Position numbers and translations under genes: made by a program
Notes under the pieces: generated by a model
Told to the model about the DNA's origin: nothing
The model's input: the letters and a program-made list of their open reading frames with translations, nothing else
Database searches by the model: none
Source of the DNA: an uncultured Clostridia bacterium
GTDB lineage: Bacteria; Bacillota; Clostridia; Lachnospirales; Anaerotignaceae
Length of the DNA: 64,000 nt
Direction of reading: 5' to 3'
Assembly: GCA_910587735.1 (NCBI GenBank)
Contig: CAJUNT010000005.1
Location: 96,892-160,891 of the forward strand
Part shown: in pieces, positions 44,998 through 54,201 of the stretch
Layout: every line of letters starts with the position of its first letter
Numbering within the stretch: the first letter of the stretch is position 1

Positions 44998-46719
44998 ATG
45001 AAAAAATGGATTTGTTTGATATTATCACTATGTATATTATGTAATATACCCATTATACAGGTATTTGCAGAACAAACAGAACAAAATACTATAAAATGGC
45101 ATAATCATATTACATTGACACCATCTCCATATACAGAACAAGATTTTGATAATAGTGGTGCTGTAACATTACGCACAGAATACAGCAAATATAATAATGA
45201 TGTAGAGAATATTACATATATTTTTCAAAATAATACAGCAATGAGTCCAACATTTGGAATTGATACAGAATTAGAAATTTATTTGAATGAACAATGGTAT
45301 CAAATACCCCTTCATAGAGGTATTGATGATGTAGCATTTGTAGTAAATGCAAAATCAGAAGCAAAAAATATGTTTCGGTGGAATATAGAAGATTATGATT
45401 TGTCAGAAGGAAAATATCGCATCATAAAAGAATTGAGTGATATGCAGTATGGTAAATTGGGAGCATTTGGCAAAAAGAAATATTATGCAGTATTTGAAAT
45501 AAAAAATCTTACTGCTCAAAAAAGTATACCCCAACATACCATTATGTGGAATGATATGGAATTAAAATCAACAAAATATAGTAAACAGGATTTTGACAGA
45601 AGCAATGATGTAGAATTTTATACACAACATACTGTATATGATAAAGACATCAAAAGAATTGCATATATGATTGAAAATCATACAGCATTAGAACTAAATT
45701 ATGGTTATCATGATGAATTAGAGGTATTTTTAAATGGAGAATGGTATGAAATACCCCTTCACAGAGATATAGATGATACAGCAATGACATTACGTGCAAA
45801 TGGAAAAATAGGAGATGTATTTTACTGGAATAAAGAAGAGTATGATTTGCCAGAAGGAAAATATCGTATGATAAAAGAATTAAACGATTTTGTAGGCGGT
45901 GTAACAGGGGAATTTGGAAAAAGAAGGTATTATGCAGTATTTGAAATAGGAGATTCTCAGTATACAAATGATACACCTTATGGTTATGACAAATTGGAGC
46001 ATTTACCCAAAGAGTATACACAACAAATGGCAATCAAAAATGATGATGTGGTATTAATAGAAGGAGGAAAATCGATAAATACAGGAAATATACAGTATTT
46101 TATGGAAGATGTTGCGTTAGGTTTACCTTCCTTTTTGAGAATAACGAGATATTTAAAAAACGGTGATGTGATAATAACAGATTTGGAATATACGAACTGG
46201 GGAAGTGCTTGGACAAAGGGTTTTGGATATGAATATTATTATACTTGTGACAGCACAAGAACAAAAAATAATACGATTGCTACAGAAGTATATCCCTATA
46301 TGATTACGGATGGAAATAATGCATATTTAAGTCATTGGTCGAGTTGGGAAAATAAACAAAAATATCAAGGAGAATCAGTAAAATATTTATTTTCAAAATC
46401 AAATGGACAGTTGGCAGAAAATGCTATAAAACAAATAGAAAATGATATGAAAGAACGTATGAATAGACAGAGTGCGGAATATAAAATGTTAAAAAGAGGA
46501 AAAGAGTATCATGATTGTGATACATTTTATTTTAGAAGAGAGAAAAACACAGAATATATTTTGCAAATGGAAAGAAATAAAGGACGAAAAAATCCCCAAA
46601 TTACAGATATAAAATGGTATGATGAAGGAAAGTTTTTGATAAAATTAGTTTCAGATGATAGAAAAGAGGGCTATCGTGCGTTATATGACATACGTTATAA
46701 AAGCGTAACAGAATGTTAA
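44998..46719 (+). CDS. Secreted protein with two Ig-like (Big_14-type) domains
   Basis: A 573-residue protein with a clear signal peptide (KKWICLILSLCILCNIPIIQ, cleavage near VFAEQ). Two tandem domains of about 115 residues follow (about 35-165 and 180-310), each with a LxxxxYS/T-QDFD start, a 'YxIENxT' strand, W(YQ/YE)IPLHR.IDD and EGKYR.IKEL. This is like bacterial Ig-like domains of the Big_14 type. The remaining 260 residues are not recognised. It stands alone between terminators. Confidence 0.75.
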   Translation: MKKWICLILSLCILCNIPIIQVFAEQTEQNTIKWHNHITLTPSPYTEQDFDNSGAVTLRTEYSKYNNDVENITYIFQNNTAMSPTFGIDTELEIYLNEQWYQIPLHRGIDDVAFVVNAKSEAKNMFRWNIEDYDLSEGKYRIIKELSDMQYGKLGAFGKKKYYAVFEIKNLTAQKSIPQHTIMWNDMELKSTKYSKQDFDRSNDVEFYTQHTVYDKDIKRIAYMIENHTALELNYGYHDELEVFLNGEWYEIPLHRDIDDTAMTLRANGKIGDVFYWNKEEYDLPEGKYRMIKELNDFVGGVTGEFGKRRYYAVFEIGDSQYTNDTPYGYDKLEHLPKEYTQQMAIKNDDVVLIEGGKSINTGNIQYFMEDVALGLPSFLRITRYLKNGDVIITDLEYTNWGSAWTKGFGYEYYYTCDSTRTKNNTIATEVYPYMITDGNNAYLSHWSSWENKQKYQGESVKYLFSKSNGQLAENAIKQIENDMKERMNRQSAEYKMLKRGKEYHDCDTFYFRREKNTEYILQMERNKGRKNPQITDIKWYDEGKFLIKLVSDDRKEGYRALYDIRYKSVTEC

Positions 46720-46739
46720 TGATATTTTTTGATATTTTT

Positions 46740-46780
46740 GCGACTAGTAAAACATTGTTTTATTAGTCGCAAATTTTTTT
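46740..46780 (+). terminator. Terminator after the Ig-like protein gene
   Basis: GCGACTAGTAAAACA pairs with TGTTTTATTAGTCGC with one mismatch, followed by a T tract. Confidence 0.9.
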
Positions 46781-46814
46781 AATAGTGATAATAAAATGTT
46801 TTTGTTTTTTCATT

Positions 46815-47278
46815 CTAATAAAATGTGGGAGGAGTATAATTATAACGTACTGCCATAATAGCATATTTTACAGGAACATATAATATACCATCTTTCATTT
46901 CTGCATTGACTGGCATTTGTATGCTGTCTTTTATTGCTTTAGGAGAATAATCTTTATGATATGCATCAAAAATTTGTGCTATATTTGATTGATTTTGAAA
47001 TATCACATTTCTTTCATAAATCATTGTTGCGCATTGTTTTTTGCATTCCATAGTAAGTTCCTTAATATATCATAAGTATCATGATATCTATAACTATAAC
47101 AATAAGAATTTTCTACATATTCATCATATTTTTCATTTGGTAAATAATACGTCCCTCTTTCTGTTTCTTCTACATAAATATAGTCAGGAATTTCTTCATT
47201 TTGTTATTCAGCAAATACTATATTTGCAAAAAGCAATATAAATATACAGAAAAAAGAATAAAAACGTATTTTTTTCAT
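46815..47278 (-). pseudogene. Decayed secreted-protein gene
   Basis: An ATG at 47278 with AAAAGGAG starts a signal peptide (MKKIRFYSFFCIFILLFANI, then VFAE), but the next codon is TAA (47204-47206), probably from CAA. The frame remains open downstream (QNEEIPDYIYVEETERGTYY) and then shifts near an A6 run at 47037-47042 into the 78-residue open frame at 46815-47051. That last part has DGILYVPVKYAIMAV, reminiscent of copper-amine-oxidase-N-like wall domains. At least two lesions make it a broken gene. Confidence 0.75.
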
Positions 47279-47280
47279 GT

Positions 47281-47660
47281 TATCACTCCTTTTGTTACAA
47301 AATAAAAAGACATTATCAATACAGTATACTATTAGTATAACACAATATGGTATTGATATTAATACAATATGGAAATTGTAACATAGTTTTAATATATAAG
47401 TGTTTTCTACCAGAAAATCAACTTTTAAAAAATTTTAATATTGTGTAGTATTTTTTGTTTAAAATGACTATTGAACGCTGTCTAAACCTGCAAGCTTTTT
47501 TGAAAAAAAGCTTGACAAAAAACTTTAAATCGCCTACAGCGAACAAAAATTGATTTGTGTGTGTTTTCTATGAAAATGATTGCTTTTTCAAATAGAATAC
47601 ATTATACTATTTCTAGCTGTGAGCATATTGCCATAGACTACAATAACAGGCGGTGGAAAT
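47281..47660. other. Intergenic region with palindromes
   Basis: This 380-base region holds no gene. TATCAATAC (47314) and GTATTGATA (47350) form a perfect nine-base inverted repeat around AGTATACTATTAGTATAA, and ACAATATGG occurs twice nearby. These flank the start of the decayed gene and may have been its operator. Repeat copy C lies at 47475-47535. Confidence 0.4.
47475..47535. repeat. Hairpin repeat, truncated copy C
   Basis: CAAGCTTTTTT pairs with AAAAAAGCTTG, followed by ACAAAAAACTTT. This matches the fourth hairpin and flank of copies A and B (CTCGC..GCGAG and CCAAC..GTTGG stems plus CAAAA.CTTT), with a third, different stem sequence that still pairs. Confidence 0.65.
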
Positions 47661-48527
47661 ATGGAAATGATAAAAGCCGATAATCTGTCTTATGAATATA
47701 TTAAAATTACAGAAACAGAAAAAGGCACAAAACAAGAAAACATATTAGCATTAAATCATGTTAATCTGTCCATTGAACAGGGGAGCTTTGTTGCAGTATT
47801 AGGACATAATGGCTCTGGAAAATCTACATTTGCAAAACATATCAATGCTTTGGTGCGTCCTACAGAGGGTGTATTGTGGGTAAATGGATATGATACAAAA
47901 AATGAGGAATTGATTTGGGATATTAGACAAAGTGCAGGTATGGTATTTCAAAATCCAGATAATCAATTGGTTGCCACAGTAGTAGAAGAAGATATTGCTT
48001 TTGGTCCTGAAAATATGGGTGTACCTTCTGAAGAAATACGAAAAAGAGTAGATGAAGCACTACAATCAGTAGGTATGCTGGAATATAAAGAACATAGTCC
48101 ATCAAAACTATCAGGAGGGCAGAAACAAAGAATTGCCATTGCGGGTGTGCTTGCTATGAAACCCAAATGTATTGTTTTTGATGAGCCTACAGCAATGTTA
48201 GATCCAGTAGGTAGAAAAGATGTTATGGAAACCATATTACGCCTAAATAAACAAGAAGGCATGACAATTATATTGATAACACATTATATGGATGAAGCGG
48301 TACAAGCCGAAAAAGTATTTATAATAGATGATGGAAATATTGTTTTAGAAGGAACACCAAAACAGGTATTTCCACAAGTGGAAACATTAAAAAGTTATGG
48401 GCTTGATGTGCCTCAAGTAACAGAAACGGCTTATGAACTGAAAAAAATGGGTATAGAAATATCACAGGATATTTTGACTATAGAAGAAATGGTAGGTGCG
48501 ATATGTCAATTAAAATCAACCATTTAA
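47661..48527 (+). CDS. ecfA1: ECF transporter ATPase EcfA1
   Basis: An ABC ATPase of the shared energizing module for vitamin and metal uptake. Walker A GHNGSGKS starts at residue 48, the signature is KLSGGQKQR, and Walker B is CIVFDEPTAMLD. Its 288 residues include the EcfA C-terminal extension (QVFPQVETLKSYGLDVPQ). It overlaps ecfA2 by 25 bases. Substrate-binding S components are not adjacent, as expected for group II ECF systems. Confidence 0.95.
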   Translation: MEMIKADNLSYEYIKITETEKGTKQENILALNHVNLSIEQGSFVAVLGHNGSGKSTFAKHINALVRPTEGVLWVNGYDTKNEELIWDIRQSAGMVFQNPDNQLVATVVEEDIAFGPENMGVPSEEIRKRVDEALQSVGMLEYKEHSPSKLSGGQKQRIAIAGVLAMKPKCIVFDEPTAMLDPVGRKDVMETILRLNKQEGMTIILITHYMDEAVQAEKVFIIDDGNIVLEGTPKQVFPQVETLKSYGLDVPQVTETAYELKKMGIEISQDILTIEEMVGAICQLKSTI

Positions 48528-49363
48528 AACACGTCTATAATGCAGGAACAATATTTGAAAAAACCGCTTTATATGATATTAATATTACAATACAAACAGG
48601 AGAATTTATAGGGCTGATAGGACATACAGGTTCTGGAAAATCTACATTGATACAGCATTTGAATGGTACGATTTCTCCCACAGAAGGAGAAATATTGCTT
48701 GATGATGAAAATATACACAAAGATAAAGCAAAATTGAGAGAAGTTAGACAAAGAATAGGACTTGCTTTTCAATATCCAGAGCATCAGCTTTTTGAAATGA
48801 CAGTATATAAAGATGTTGCTTTTGGTCCAAGCAATATGAAACTTTCAGAACAAGAAATTGACAAAAGGGTAAGAGAGGCGTTACAGACAGTAGGGCTTTC
48901 TGAAAGCGTATATGAAAAATCTCCTTTTGAATTATCAGGGGGACAAAAAAGACGTGTAGCAATCGCTGGAGTACTTGCCATGAATCCAGAGGTATTGATA
49001 TTGGACGAACCAACCGCAGGATTAGACCCAAAAGGCAGAGATGAAATATTATATGCTATTAAAAAGCTACATGAAAAAAGAGGTATCACAATTATACTGG
49101 TATCTCACAGTATGGAAGATGTAGCAAAATTGGCAGACAGGTTGATTGTTATGGAAAAAGGTCGTGTAGCAATGACAGGTACACCAAAAGAAGTATTTGC
49201 ACGAGTAGAGGAACTAGAGAAAATAGGACTTGCTGCACCTCAAATTAGTTATGTTTTAGCAGAATTAAAACAAAAAGGGTATGACTTGCCTAATGATATT
49301 TATACAGTAGAGGAAGCTGTAAAAGCGTTATATACATTATTAAAAGGGGAGGAAAAATTATGA
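48503..49363 (+). CDS. ecfA2: ECF transporter ATPase EcfA2
   Basis: The second ATPase of the module, 286 residues. Walker A GHTGSGKS lies near residue 36, with ELSGGQKRR and VLILDEPTAGLDP. The start lies inside ecfA1; the stop overlaps the ecfT start (ATGA), giving a tightly coupled operon. Confidence 0.95.
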   Translation: MSIKINHLKHVYNAGTIFEKTALYDINITIQTGEFIGLIGHTGSGKSTLIQHLNGTISPTEGEILLDDENIHKDKAKLREVRQRIGLAFQYPEHQLFEMTVYKDVAFGPSNMKLSEQEIDKRVREALQTVGLSESVYEKSPFELSGGQKRRVAIAGVLAMNPEVLILDEPTAGLDPKGRDEILYAIKKLHEKRGITIILVSHSMEDVAKLADRLIVMEKGRVAMTGTPKEVFARVEELEKIGLAAPQISYVLAELKQKGYDLPNDIYTVEEAVKALYTLLKGEEKL

Positions 49364-50181
49364 TTAGAGATATTACAATAGGACAATATTATCCTGTGAA
49401 CTCTCCTATACATCGTATGGACGCAAGAGTGAAGTTAATTATTACATTTTTGTTTATTGTGACATTGTTTACAGTAAATACATTTTTAGGCTATTTATTT
49501 GTAGTGCTGTGTATGGCAGCAGTGATTAAAACGTCAAAAGTACCTTTGAAATTTATGTTAAAAGGTATTAAAGGAATATTTATTATTATTGCTTTTACAG
49601 CATTTATAAATGTTTTTATGACAAGAGGAGAAAATATATTATTTGAATGGGGTATATTTACTGTTACAACAGAGGGTATACTGATAGCAATTAAAATGTG
49701 TATCAGACTTGTATTACTTGTGATAGGTTCTTCTATATTGACATTAACAACAACGCCTATACAATTAACAGATGCCATAGAATATATATTGCGTCCTTTT
49801 AAAAAAATAGGTGTACCAGCACATGAAATTGCTATGATGATGACCATTGCGCTCCGTTTTATCCCTACGCTTTTGGACGAGACAGATAAAATTATGAAAG
49901 CGCAGCAGGCAAGAGGAGCAGATTTTGACAGTGGCAATCTTTTACAAAGAGCAAAAAGTTTAATACCAATATTAGTACCATTATTTATATCTGCATTCCG
50001 TCGTGCTGATGAATTGGCTATGGCCATGGAGGCAAGATGTTATCATGGTGATGAAAATAAAACACGTATGAATGTTATGGTATTAAAGCAGTCAGATTAT
50101 AAAGCGATTGTAATATTAGTAGCATATTGTATTGCATTAATAGTATTACGTTTTGCAACAACACGATATTTTATAATATAA
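49360..50181 (+). CDS. ecfT: ECF transporter transmembrane subunit EcfT
   Basis: A 273-residue membrane coupling protein with about six hydrophobic segments. The two coupling-helix motifs are present, including QQARGADFDSG and MAMEARCYHG (Ala-Arg-Gly class). It completes the ecfA1-ecfA2-ecfT operon and is followed by truA after 11 bases. Confidence 0.94.
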   Translation: MIRDITIGQYYPVNSPIHRMDARVKLIITFLFIVTLFTVNTFLGYLFVVLCMAAVIKTSKVPLKFMLKGIKGIFIIIAFTAFINVFMTRGENILFEWGIFTVTTEGILIAIKMCIRLVLLVIGSSILTLTTTPIQLTDAIEYILRPFKKIGVPAHEIAMMMTIALRFIPTLLDETDKIMKAQQARGADFDSGNLLQRAKSLIPILVPLFISAFRRADELAMAMEARCYHGDENKTRMNVMVLKQSDYKAIVILVAYCIALIVLRFATTRYFII

Positions 50182-50192
50182 GTGGTGATAGT

Positions 50193-50939
50193 ATGAAAAA
50201 AAGAATATTATTTACCATTGCCTATGATGGTACAGAATATGCAGGGTGGCAAAAACAAAAATATGATAGTGTGAAAACAGTGCAGGGTACGTTGGAATGT
50301 GCTTGTAAAAAGCTGTTTGGACAGCAGTATATAGAAATAATTGGAGCGAGCAGAACAGATGCAGGTGTTCATGCTATGGGACAAAGAGCAGTAATTGATG
50401 TTGAAACATCTATACCTGTAAAAAAAATTCCTTTTGCTATACATTCTTTATTGCCAGATGATATTGTAATAAGAAATGCAGAAGAAGTGGCTGAAAATTT
50501 TCACCCTAGATATGACTGTATCAAAAAAACATATTGTTATACGTTTTATATTGACGAATTTCAAAATCCTATGTTTAGAAAATATAGTGTATTTGTTCCT
50601 CAAATGTTGGATATACTTGCTATGAAACAAGCTACAAAATATTTAATAGGGAAACATGATTTTAAATGTTTTTGTGCTTCAGGAAGTAATGTAAGCAGTA
50701 CTGTCAGAACAATATTTGACTGTAATATAGAACAAAAAGGGAATTTTGTAACAATTACTATTACAGGAGATGGATTTTTATATAATATGGTAAGAATTAT
50801 AGCAGGAACATTACTTGATGTGGGAAAAGGTAATAAAAATCCCGAAGATATGATTGCTATAATAGAAAGCAAAGACAGAACAAAAGCAGGCATGACAGCA
50901 CCAGCAAAAGCATTGACATTACTTGAAATTTATTATTGA
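50193..50939 (+). CDS. truA: tRNA pseudouridine(38-40) synthase TruA
   Basis: Isomerizes uridines 38-40 of tRNA anticodon arms. The catalytic aspartate is D56 in GASRTDAGVHAMGQ. The 248-residue length is typical. GTGGTGAT precedes the ATG at 50193; an earlier frame start at 50127 lies inside ecfT. The ecfA1-A2-T-truA-rplM-rpsI order is the clostridial and bacillar norm. Its stop codon overlaps the -35 box of the rplM promoter. Confidence 0.95.
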   Translation: MKKRILFTIAYDGTEYAGWQKQKYDSVKTVQGTLECACKKLFGQQYIEIIGASRTDAGVHAMGQRAVIDVETSIPVKKIPFAIHSLLPDDIVIRNAEEVAENFHPRYDCIKKTYCYTFYIDEFQNPMFRKYSVFVPQMLDILAMKQATKYLIGKHDFKCFCASGSNVSSTVRTIFDCNIEQKGNFVTITITGDGFLYNMVRIIAGTLLDVGKGNKNPEDMIAIIESKDRTKAGMTAPAKALTLLEIYY

Positions 50940-50964
50940 CAATTATGTATTTTTGTAATATAAT
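50936..50964 (+). promoter_or_regulatory. Consensus promoter of rplM-rpsI
   Basis: TTGACA (50936-50941) and TATAAT (50959-50964) are both perfect, with a 17-base spacer. The -35 box contains the truA stop codon. Confidence 0.9.
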
Positions 50965-50970
50965 AATTAG

Positions 50971-51132
50971 CGTTGTATTGATTTGACTTTAGAGCCTTTT
51001 GGCTTTAAATATATGTTTCACAGTGGGACTCAATAAGTTATGCTTTGTCATAATGGAGATTATGTGTTGCTGTTTCCCATAGCAGTGCATAAAGTCAACG
51101 AGTCAAAAGTATATTAAGGGAGGTAAAATACT
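50971..51132 (+). promoter_or_regulatory. Leader of rplM-rpsI (candidate L13 leader)
   Basis: A 160-base leader holds the hairpin TTAGAGCC/GGCTTTAA at about 50990-51009 and further pairing potential (GTGGGA with TCCCAT). Its position fits the L13 leader known from Firmicutes, in which L13 controls its own operon. Membership in that family is inferred from position only. Confidence 0.5.
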
Positions 51133-51570
51133 ATGAGAACAACATACATAGCGAAAATCGCTGATGTAGAAAGAAAATGGTATGTTGTAGATGCAACAGA
51201 CAAAACATTAGGACGTTTGGCATCTGAAATCGCAACCATTTTGAGAGGAAAAAACAAACCAATGTATGCACCAAATATTGATGCAGGTGACTATGTTATT
51301 GTTATCAATGCAGAAAAAGTAGCAGTAACAGGCAAAAAATTAGACCAAAAGGTATACACACATCATAGTGGTTATGTTGGTGGTTTAAAAACAATTACAC
51401 TCAAAAAACAATTAGAGAAAAAACCAGAAGAAGTGTTGAAACACGCTGTAAAAGGTATGCTTCCTAAAAACGCTCTGGGCAGAAAAATGTTCAGTAAACT
51501 TCATGTTTATGCTGGTCCAGAACACGCACACGCAGCACAAAAACCAGAAGTATTGGAATTAAAATTTTAA
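51133..51570 (+). CDS. rplM: 50S ribosomal protein L13
   Basis: A 145-residue early-assembly protein. WYVVDATDKTLGRLASEIA and AVKGMLPKNALGRKMF are standard. GGGAGGT precedes the ATG. The rpsI start lies 18 bases after its stop. Confidence 0.98.
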   Translation: MRTTYIAKIADVERKWYVVDATDKTLGRLASEIATILRGKNKPMYAPNIDAGDYVIVINAEKVAVTGKKLDQKVYTHHSGYVGGLKTITLKKQLEKKPEEVLKHAVKGMLPKNALGRKMFSKLHVYAGPEHAHAAQKPEVLELKF

Positions 51571-51588
51571 TAGGAGGAGGAAGCAAAT

Positions 51589-51981
51589 ATGGCAGCAGCT
51601 AGATATTATGGTACAGGTAGAAGAAAATCTTCCGTTGCAAGAGTATATTTAATGCCAGGTAGCGGTAAAATTACAATCAATAAAAGAGATATTGATGACT
51701 ATTTCGGTATGGAAACATTGAAATTGATTGTACGTCAGCCATTAGAATTAACAGAAACAACAGCAAAATTTGATGTGCTTGTAAATGTATATGGTGGCGG
51801 TTTTACAGGACAAGCAGGTGCTATTAGACATGGTATTTCAAGAGCATTGTTGGAAGCAGATGCAGATTATAGACCAGCTTTGAAAAAAGCAGGTTATTTG
51901 ACTCGTGACCCAAGAATGAAAGAAAGAAAGAAATACGGACTCAAAGCAGCAAGACGTGCACCTCAGTTCAGCAAGAGATAA
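51589..51981 (+). CDS. rpsI: 30S ribosomal protein S9
   Basis: A 130-residue protein whose C-terminal tail reaches the P-site tRNA; YYGTGRRKSSVARVYL and the ending KKYGLKAARRAPQFSKR are conserved. It is the last chromosomal housekeeping gene before the integrated element. Confidence 0.98.
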   Translation: MAAARYYGTGRRKSSVARVYLMPGSGKITINKRDIDDYFGMETLKLIVRQPLELTETTAKFDVLVNVYGGGFTGQAGAIRHGISRALLEADADYRPALKKAGYLTRDPRMKERKKYGLKAARRAPQFSKR

Positions 51982-51998
51982 TTTTACAAAAAACAATA

Positions 51999-52032
51999 CC
52001 CCCAAGAATGTTGTATTCTTGGGGATTTTTTT
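51999..52032 (+). terminator. Terminator of rplM-rpsI
   Basis: CCCCAAGAAT pairs with ATTCTTGGGG around a short loop, followed by seven T's. It lies at the boundary with the integrated element. Confidence 0.92.
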
Positions 52033-52070
52033 GTTTCCATATCTATAAAAATGTTAAAATTTTTATGTGA

Positions 52071-52100
52071 TAGTAACACATTAGTAACAAGATAGTAACA
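52071..52100. repeat. Three TAGTAACA repeats at 11-bp spacing
   Basis: TAGTAACA occurs at 52071, 52082 and 52093, exactly 11 bases apart, directly beside the integrase stop codon (52101). Such helically phased direct repeats next to the integrase 3' end are typical of recombinase-arm or excisionase binding sites at an element end. Confidence 0.6.
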
Positions 52101-52250
52101 CTAAATTTTGTTGATTGCTTCTAATTTTACAGGTAATTCTAAATGTGTATAAACTGTTTCTGTAATACCTTGCCCCTTATGCCCTACAATTTTTTTAATA
52201 ATTCTTTCATCTACGCCCGATTTTGTGAGAAGGGATACACAAGTGTGTCC
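52101..52250 (-). pseudogene. C-terminal remnant of a tyrosine recombinase (integrase)
   Basis: The minus strand reads GHTCVSLLTKSGVDERIIKK, then IVGHKGQGITETVYTHLEL and a TAG stop. This is the end of a phage/ICE-type tyrosine integrase: the His of the HxxR box, the GH box and the nucleophile Tyr (VYTHL). Upstream of this the similarity ends abruptly at about 52250 and a stop follows in frame. About 50 residues of a protein of roughly 400 remain, so it is not functional. Confidence 0.8.
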
Positions 52251-52403
52251 ATACGATATAATTAAGACAAATCAGAAAACCCAGTAAAATCAAGGGTTGG
52301 AACGGTTTGTCTTTTCTTTTTATATCCTTTTTCCAATAGATTTTATGTTCAAAAAATGCACTAAAAATTGAATTTGTCATAAACACGACAAAAAAATAAG
52401 CAA
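52251..52403. other. Junction region between integrase remnant and parA
   Basis: The 150 bases contain a large imperfect hairpin: AAGACAAA (52264) with TTTGTCTT (about 52307), enclosing AACCC with GGGTT. No gene is seen. It may be the original leader of the parA operon. Confidence 0.4.
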
Positions 52404-52421
52404 ATGAAAGGAATGGTAAGT

Positions 52422-53114
52422 ATGGCAAAAGTAATAGCTATTTGTAATCAAAAAGGTGGAGTAGGCAAAACAGTTACTACTGTCAATTTAGGAATCGGTT
52501 TAGCAAGAGCAGAAAAAAAGGTACTATTAGTAGATATGGACGCACAAGCGTCATTGACATTAAGTTTAGGATATCAACCAGAACAAATAGAAATGACAAT
52601 CGCCAGTATTATGGGGCAATATATGAGTGAGAGTAACATCAAAAGCGATGTATTCAAAAGTATTTTACATCACAAAGAAAAAGTAGATTTATTACCTTCT
52701 AATATCGAATTATCTGGATTAGAAGCAGCACTTGTCAACACTATGAGCAGAGAAACTGTATTGAGAAACTCTTTAAAAGTATTAAGAGATAAATATGATT
52801 ATATTATAGTGGACTGTTCTCCATCACTGGGAATGTTGACAATTAACCCTCTCGCTTTTGCAGATACCGTGTTAATACCAGTGCAGGCACAATATTTATC
52901 TATAAAAGGTTTGGAGCAGTTAATCAAAACGATTTCCAGAGTAAGAATGTGTATCAACAGAAAACTAGATATAAGTGGAATACTGATTACAATGGCAAAT
53001 ATGAGAACCAATTATTCTAAAGAACTGGTAACTCTTTTACATCAAAATTATGATAAAAATGGGAAAGTAGCAAAAGCATATGAATCATTCGTGCAGGAGG
53101 TATTGACATGGTAG
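52422..53114 (+). CDS. ParA-like partition ATPase with internal deletion
   Basis: A 230-residue ParA/Soj-type ATPase of mobile-element type. The deviant Walker A is KGGVGKT at residues 11-17 (IAICNQKGGVGKTVTTVNLG), and VLLVDMDAQASLTLSLG and DYIIVDCSPSLGMLT follow. The C-terminal part normally has about 35 more residues between LLHQNYD and GKVAKAYESF (the region with IPHSVRxxE in relatives), so an in-frame deletion is likely. AAAGGA lies nine bases before ATG 52422. It overlaps the next frame by seven bases. A function in partition or maintenance of the excised element is inferred. Confidence 0.8.
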   Translation: MAKVIAICNQKGGVGKTVTTVNLGIGLARAEKKVLLVDMDAQASLTLSLGYQPEQIEMTIASIMGQYMSESNIKSDVFKSILHHKEKVDLLPSNIELSGLEAALVNTMSRETVLRNSLKVLRDKYDYIIVDCSPSLGMLTINPLAFADTVLIPVQAQYLSIKGLEQLIKTISRVRMCINRKLDISGILITMANMRTNYSKELVTLLHQNYDKNGKVAKAYESFVQEVLTW

Positions 53115-54135
53115 AAATAAATGAAAATGCAGAAAAAACGAATTTTCATGCAGAAGAAAATAGAGAAGAAACAGTTTTTGATGAAGTGGAAACAGAAGAA
53201 ACAAAAGAAGAAATGAAAAGTAGTGCCAAAAATGTAACATTAACACCTTACGATGAATTATTGTTAGGCACAAACTCTATGGAGATTGTGCAAAAAATAC
53301 AAATTGATAAATTAATTCATTTTCAGAACCATCCATTTAGAATAAAAGATGATGAAAAATGGAAAAATTAGTACAAAGTATTGCAGAAAAAGGTGTTGTA
53401 GTGCCTATTATTGCTCGTTCTATAGATGATGAATATTATGAGATAATATCAGGACACCGCAGAAGATACGCTTGTATGAAATTAGGGATAGATACTATGC
53501 CTGTTATCATTAGAAAATTAAATGATGATGAAGCAGTAATAGCAATGGTTGACTCAAATATACAAAGAGAACATATATTACCAAGTGAAAGAGGATTTTC
53601 TTATAAAATGAAGTTAGAAGCAATCAAACATCAAGGACAAAGAAAAGATTTAACTTGTTCCCAAGTTGGGAACAAGTTAAATAATCAAAAATCCATTGAA
53701 ATTATTGCAGAACAAAATGATGTAAGTAAAAATCAAATTCATAGATACATTCGTTTGACAAAACTCATACCAGAATTACTTCAAATGGTAGATGACAACA
53801 AATTAAAATTTAACATAGGCGTGGAATTATCCTATTTAGAACCAGAGGAACAAATAAATTTACACAAATTTATGGGAAAATTAAATGTTATTCCTTCTTT
53901 GGAACAGTCAAGCAAGCTAAAAAAATACAGTCAGGACAAAAAATTAAACGATGGTGTCATAGAAGTCATACTGACACAAGAAACAGAAAAAAACAGCAAC
54001 AATATTACATTAAAAAAGAAAGATTTAAAACAGTATTTTCCCAAGTTTTACAGCAAAAAGGATATGGAAAATGTAATATTTGAACTTTTAAAACAGTGGC
54101 AACAACAACAAAGTGTTACAGAAAAAGAAGAATAA
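53108..54135 (+). pseudogene. ParB-family gene split by a frameshift
   Basis: The first frame (53108-53371) encodes an acidic N-terminal region and FQNHPFRIKDDEKWKN before a stop. The second (53359-54135) continues with MEKLVQSIAEKGVVVPIIAR, the GHRRRYACMKLGIDTMPV ParB box and the NIQREHILPSERGFSYKMKL and HTH regions, matching element-type ParB proteins. The frames meet in an A5 run at 53355-53359; one additional A would rejoin them as a protein of about 340 residues. It is either inactivated, restored by slippage, or a sequencing error. Confidence 0.8.
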
Positions 54136-54201
54136 TTAGATTGAAATATGATTTTCACAAATTTAGATTTTTGAAAACAAACAACAAAGGAGGCGTTAAA
54201 A

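Noticed and set aside
47041..47241. Plus-strand 66-residue open frame
   Set aside because: It is the antisense of the decayed secreted-protein gene, whose signal peptide and ribosome-binding site are on the minus strand.
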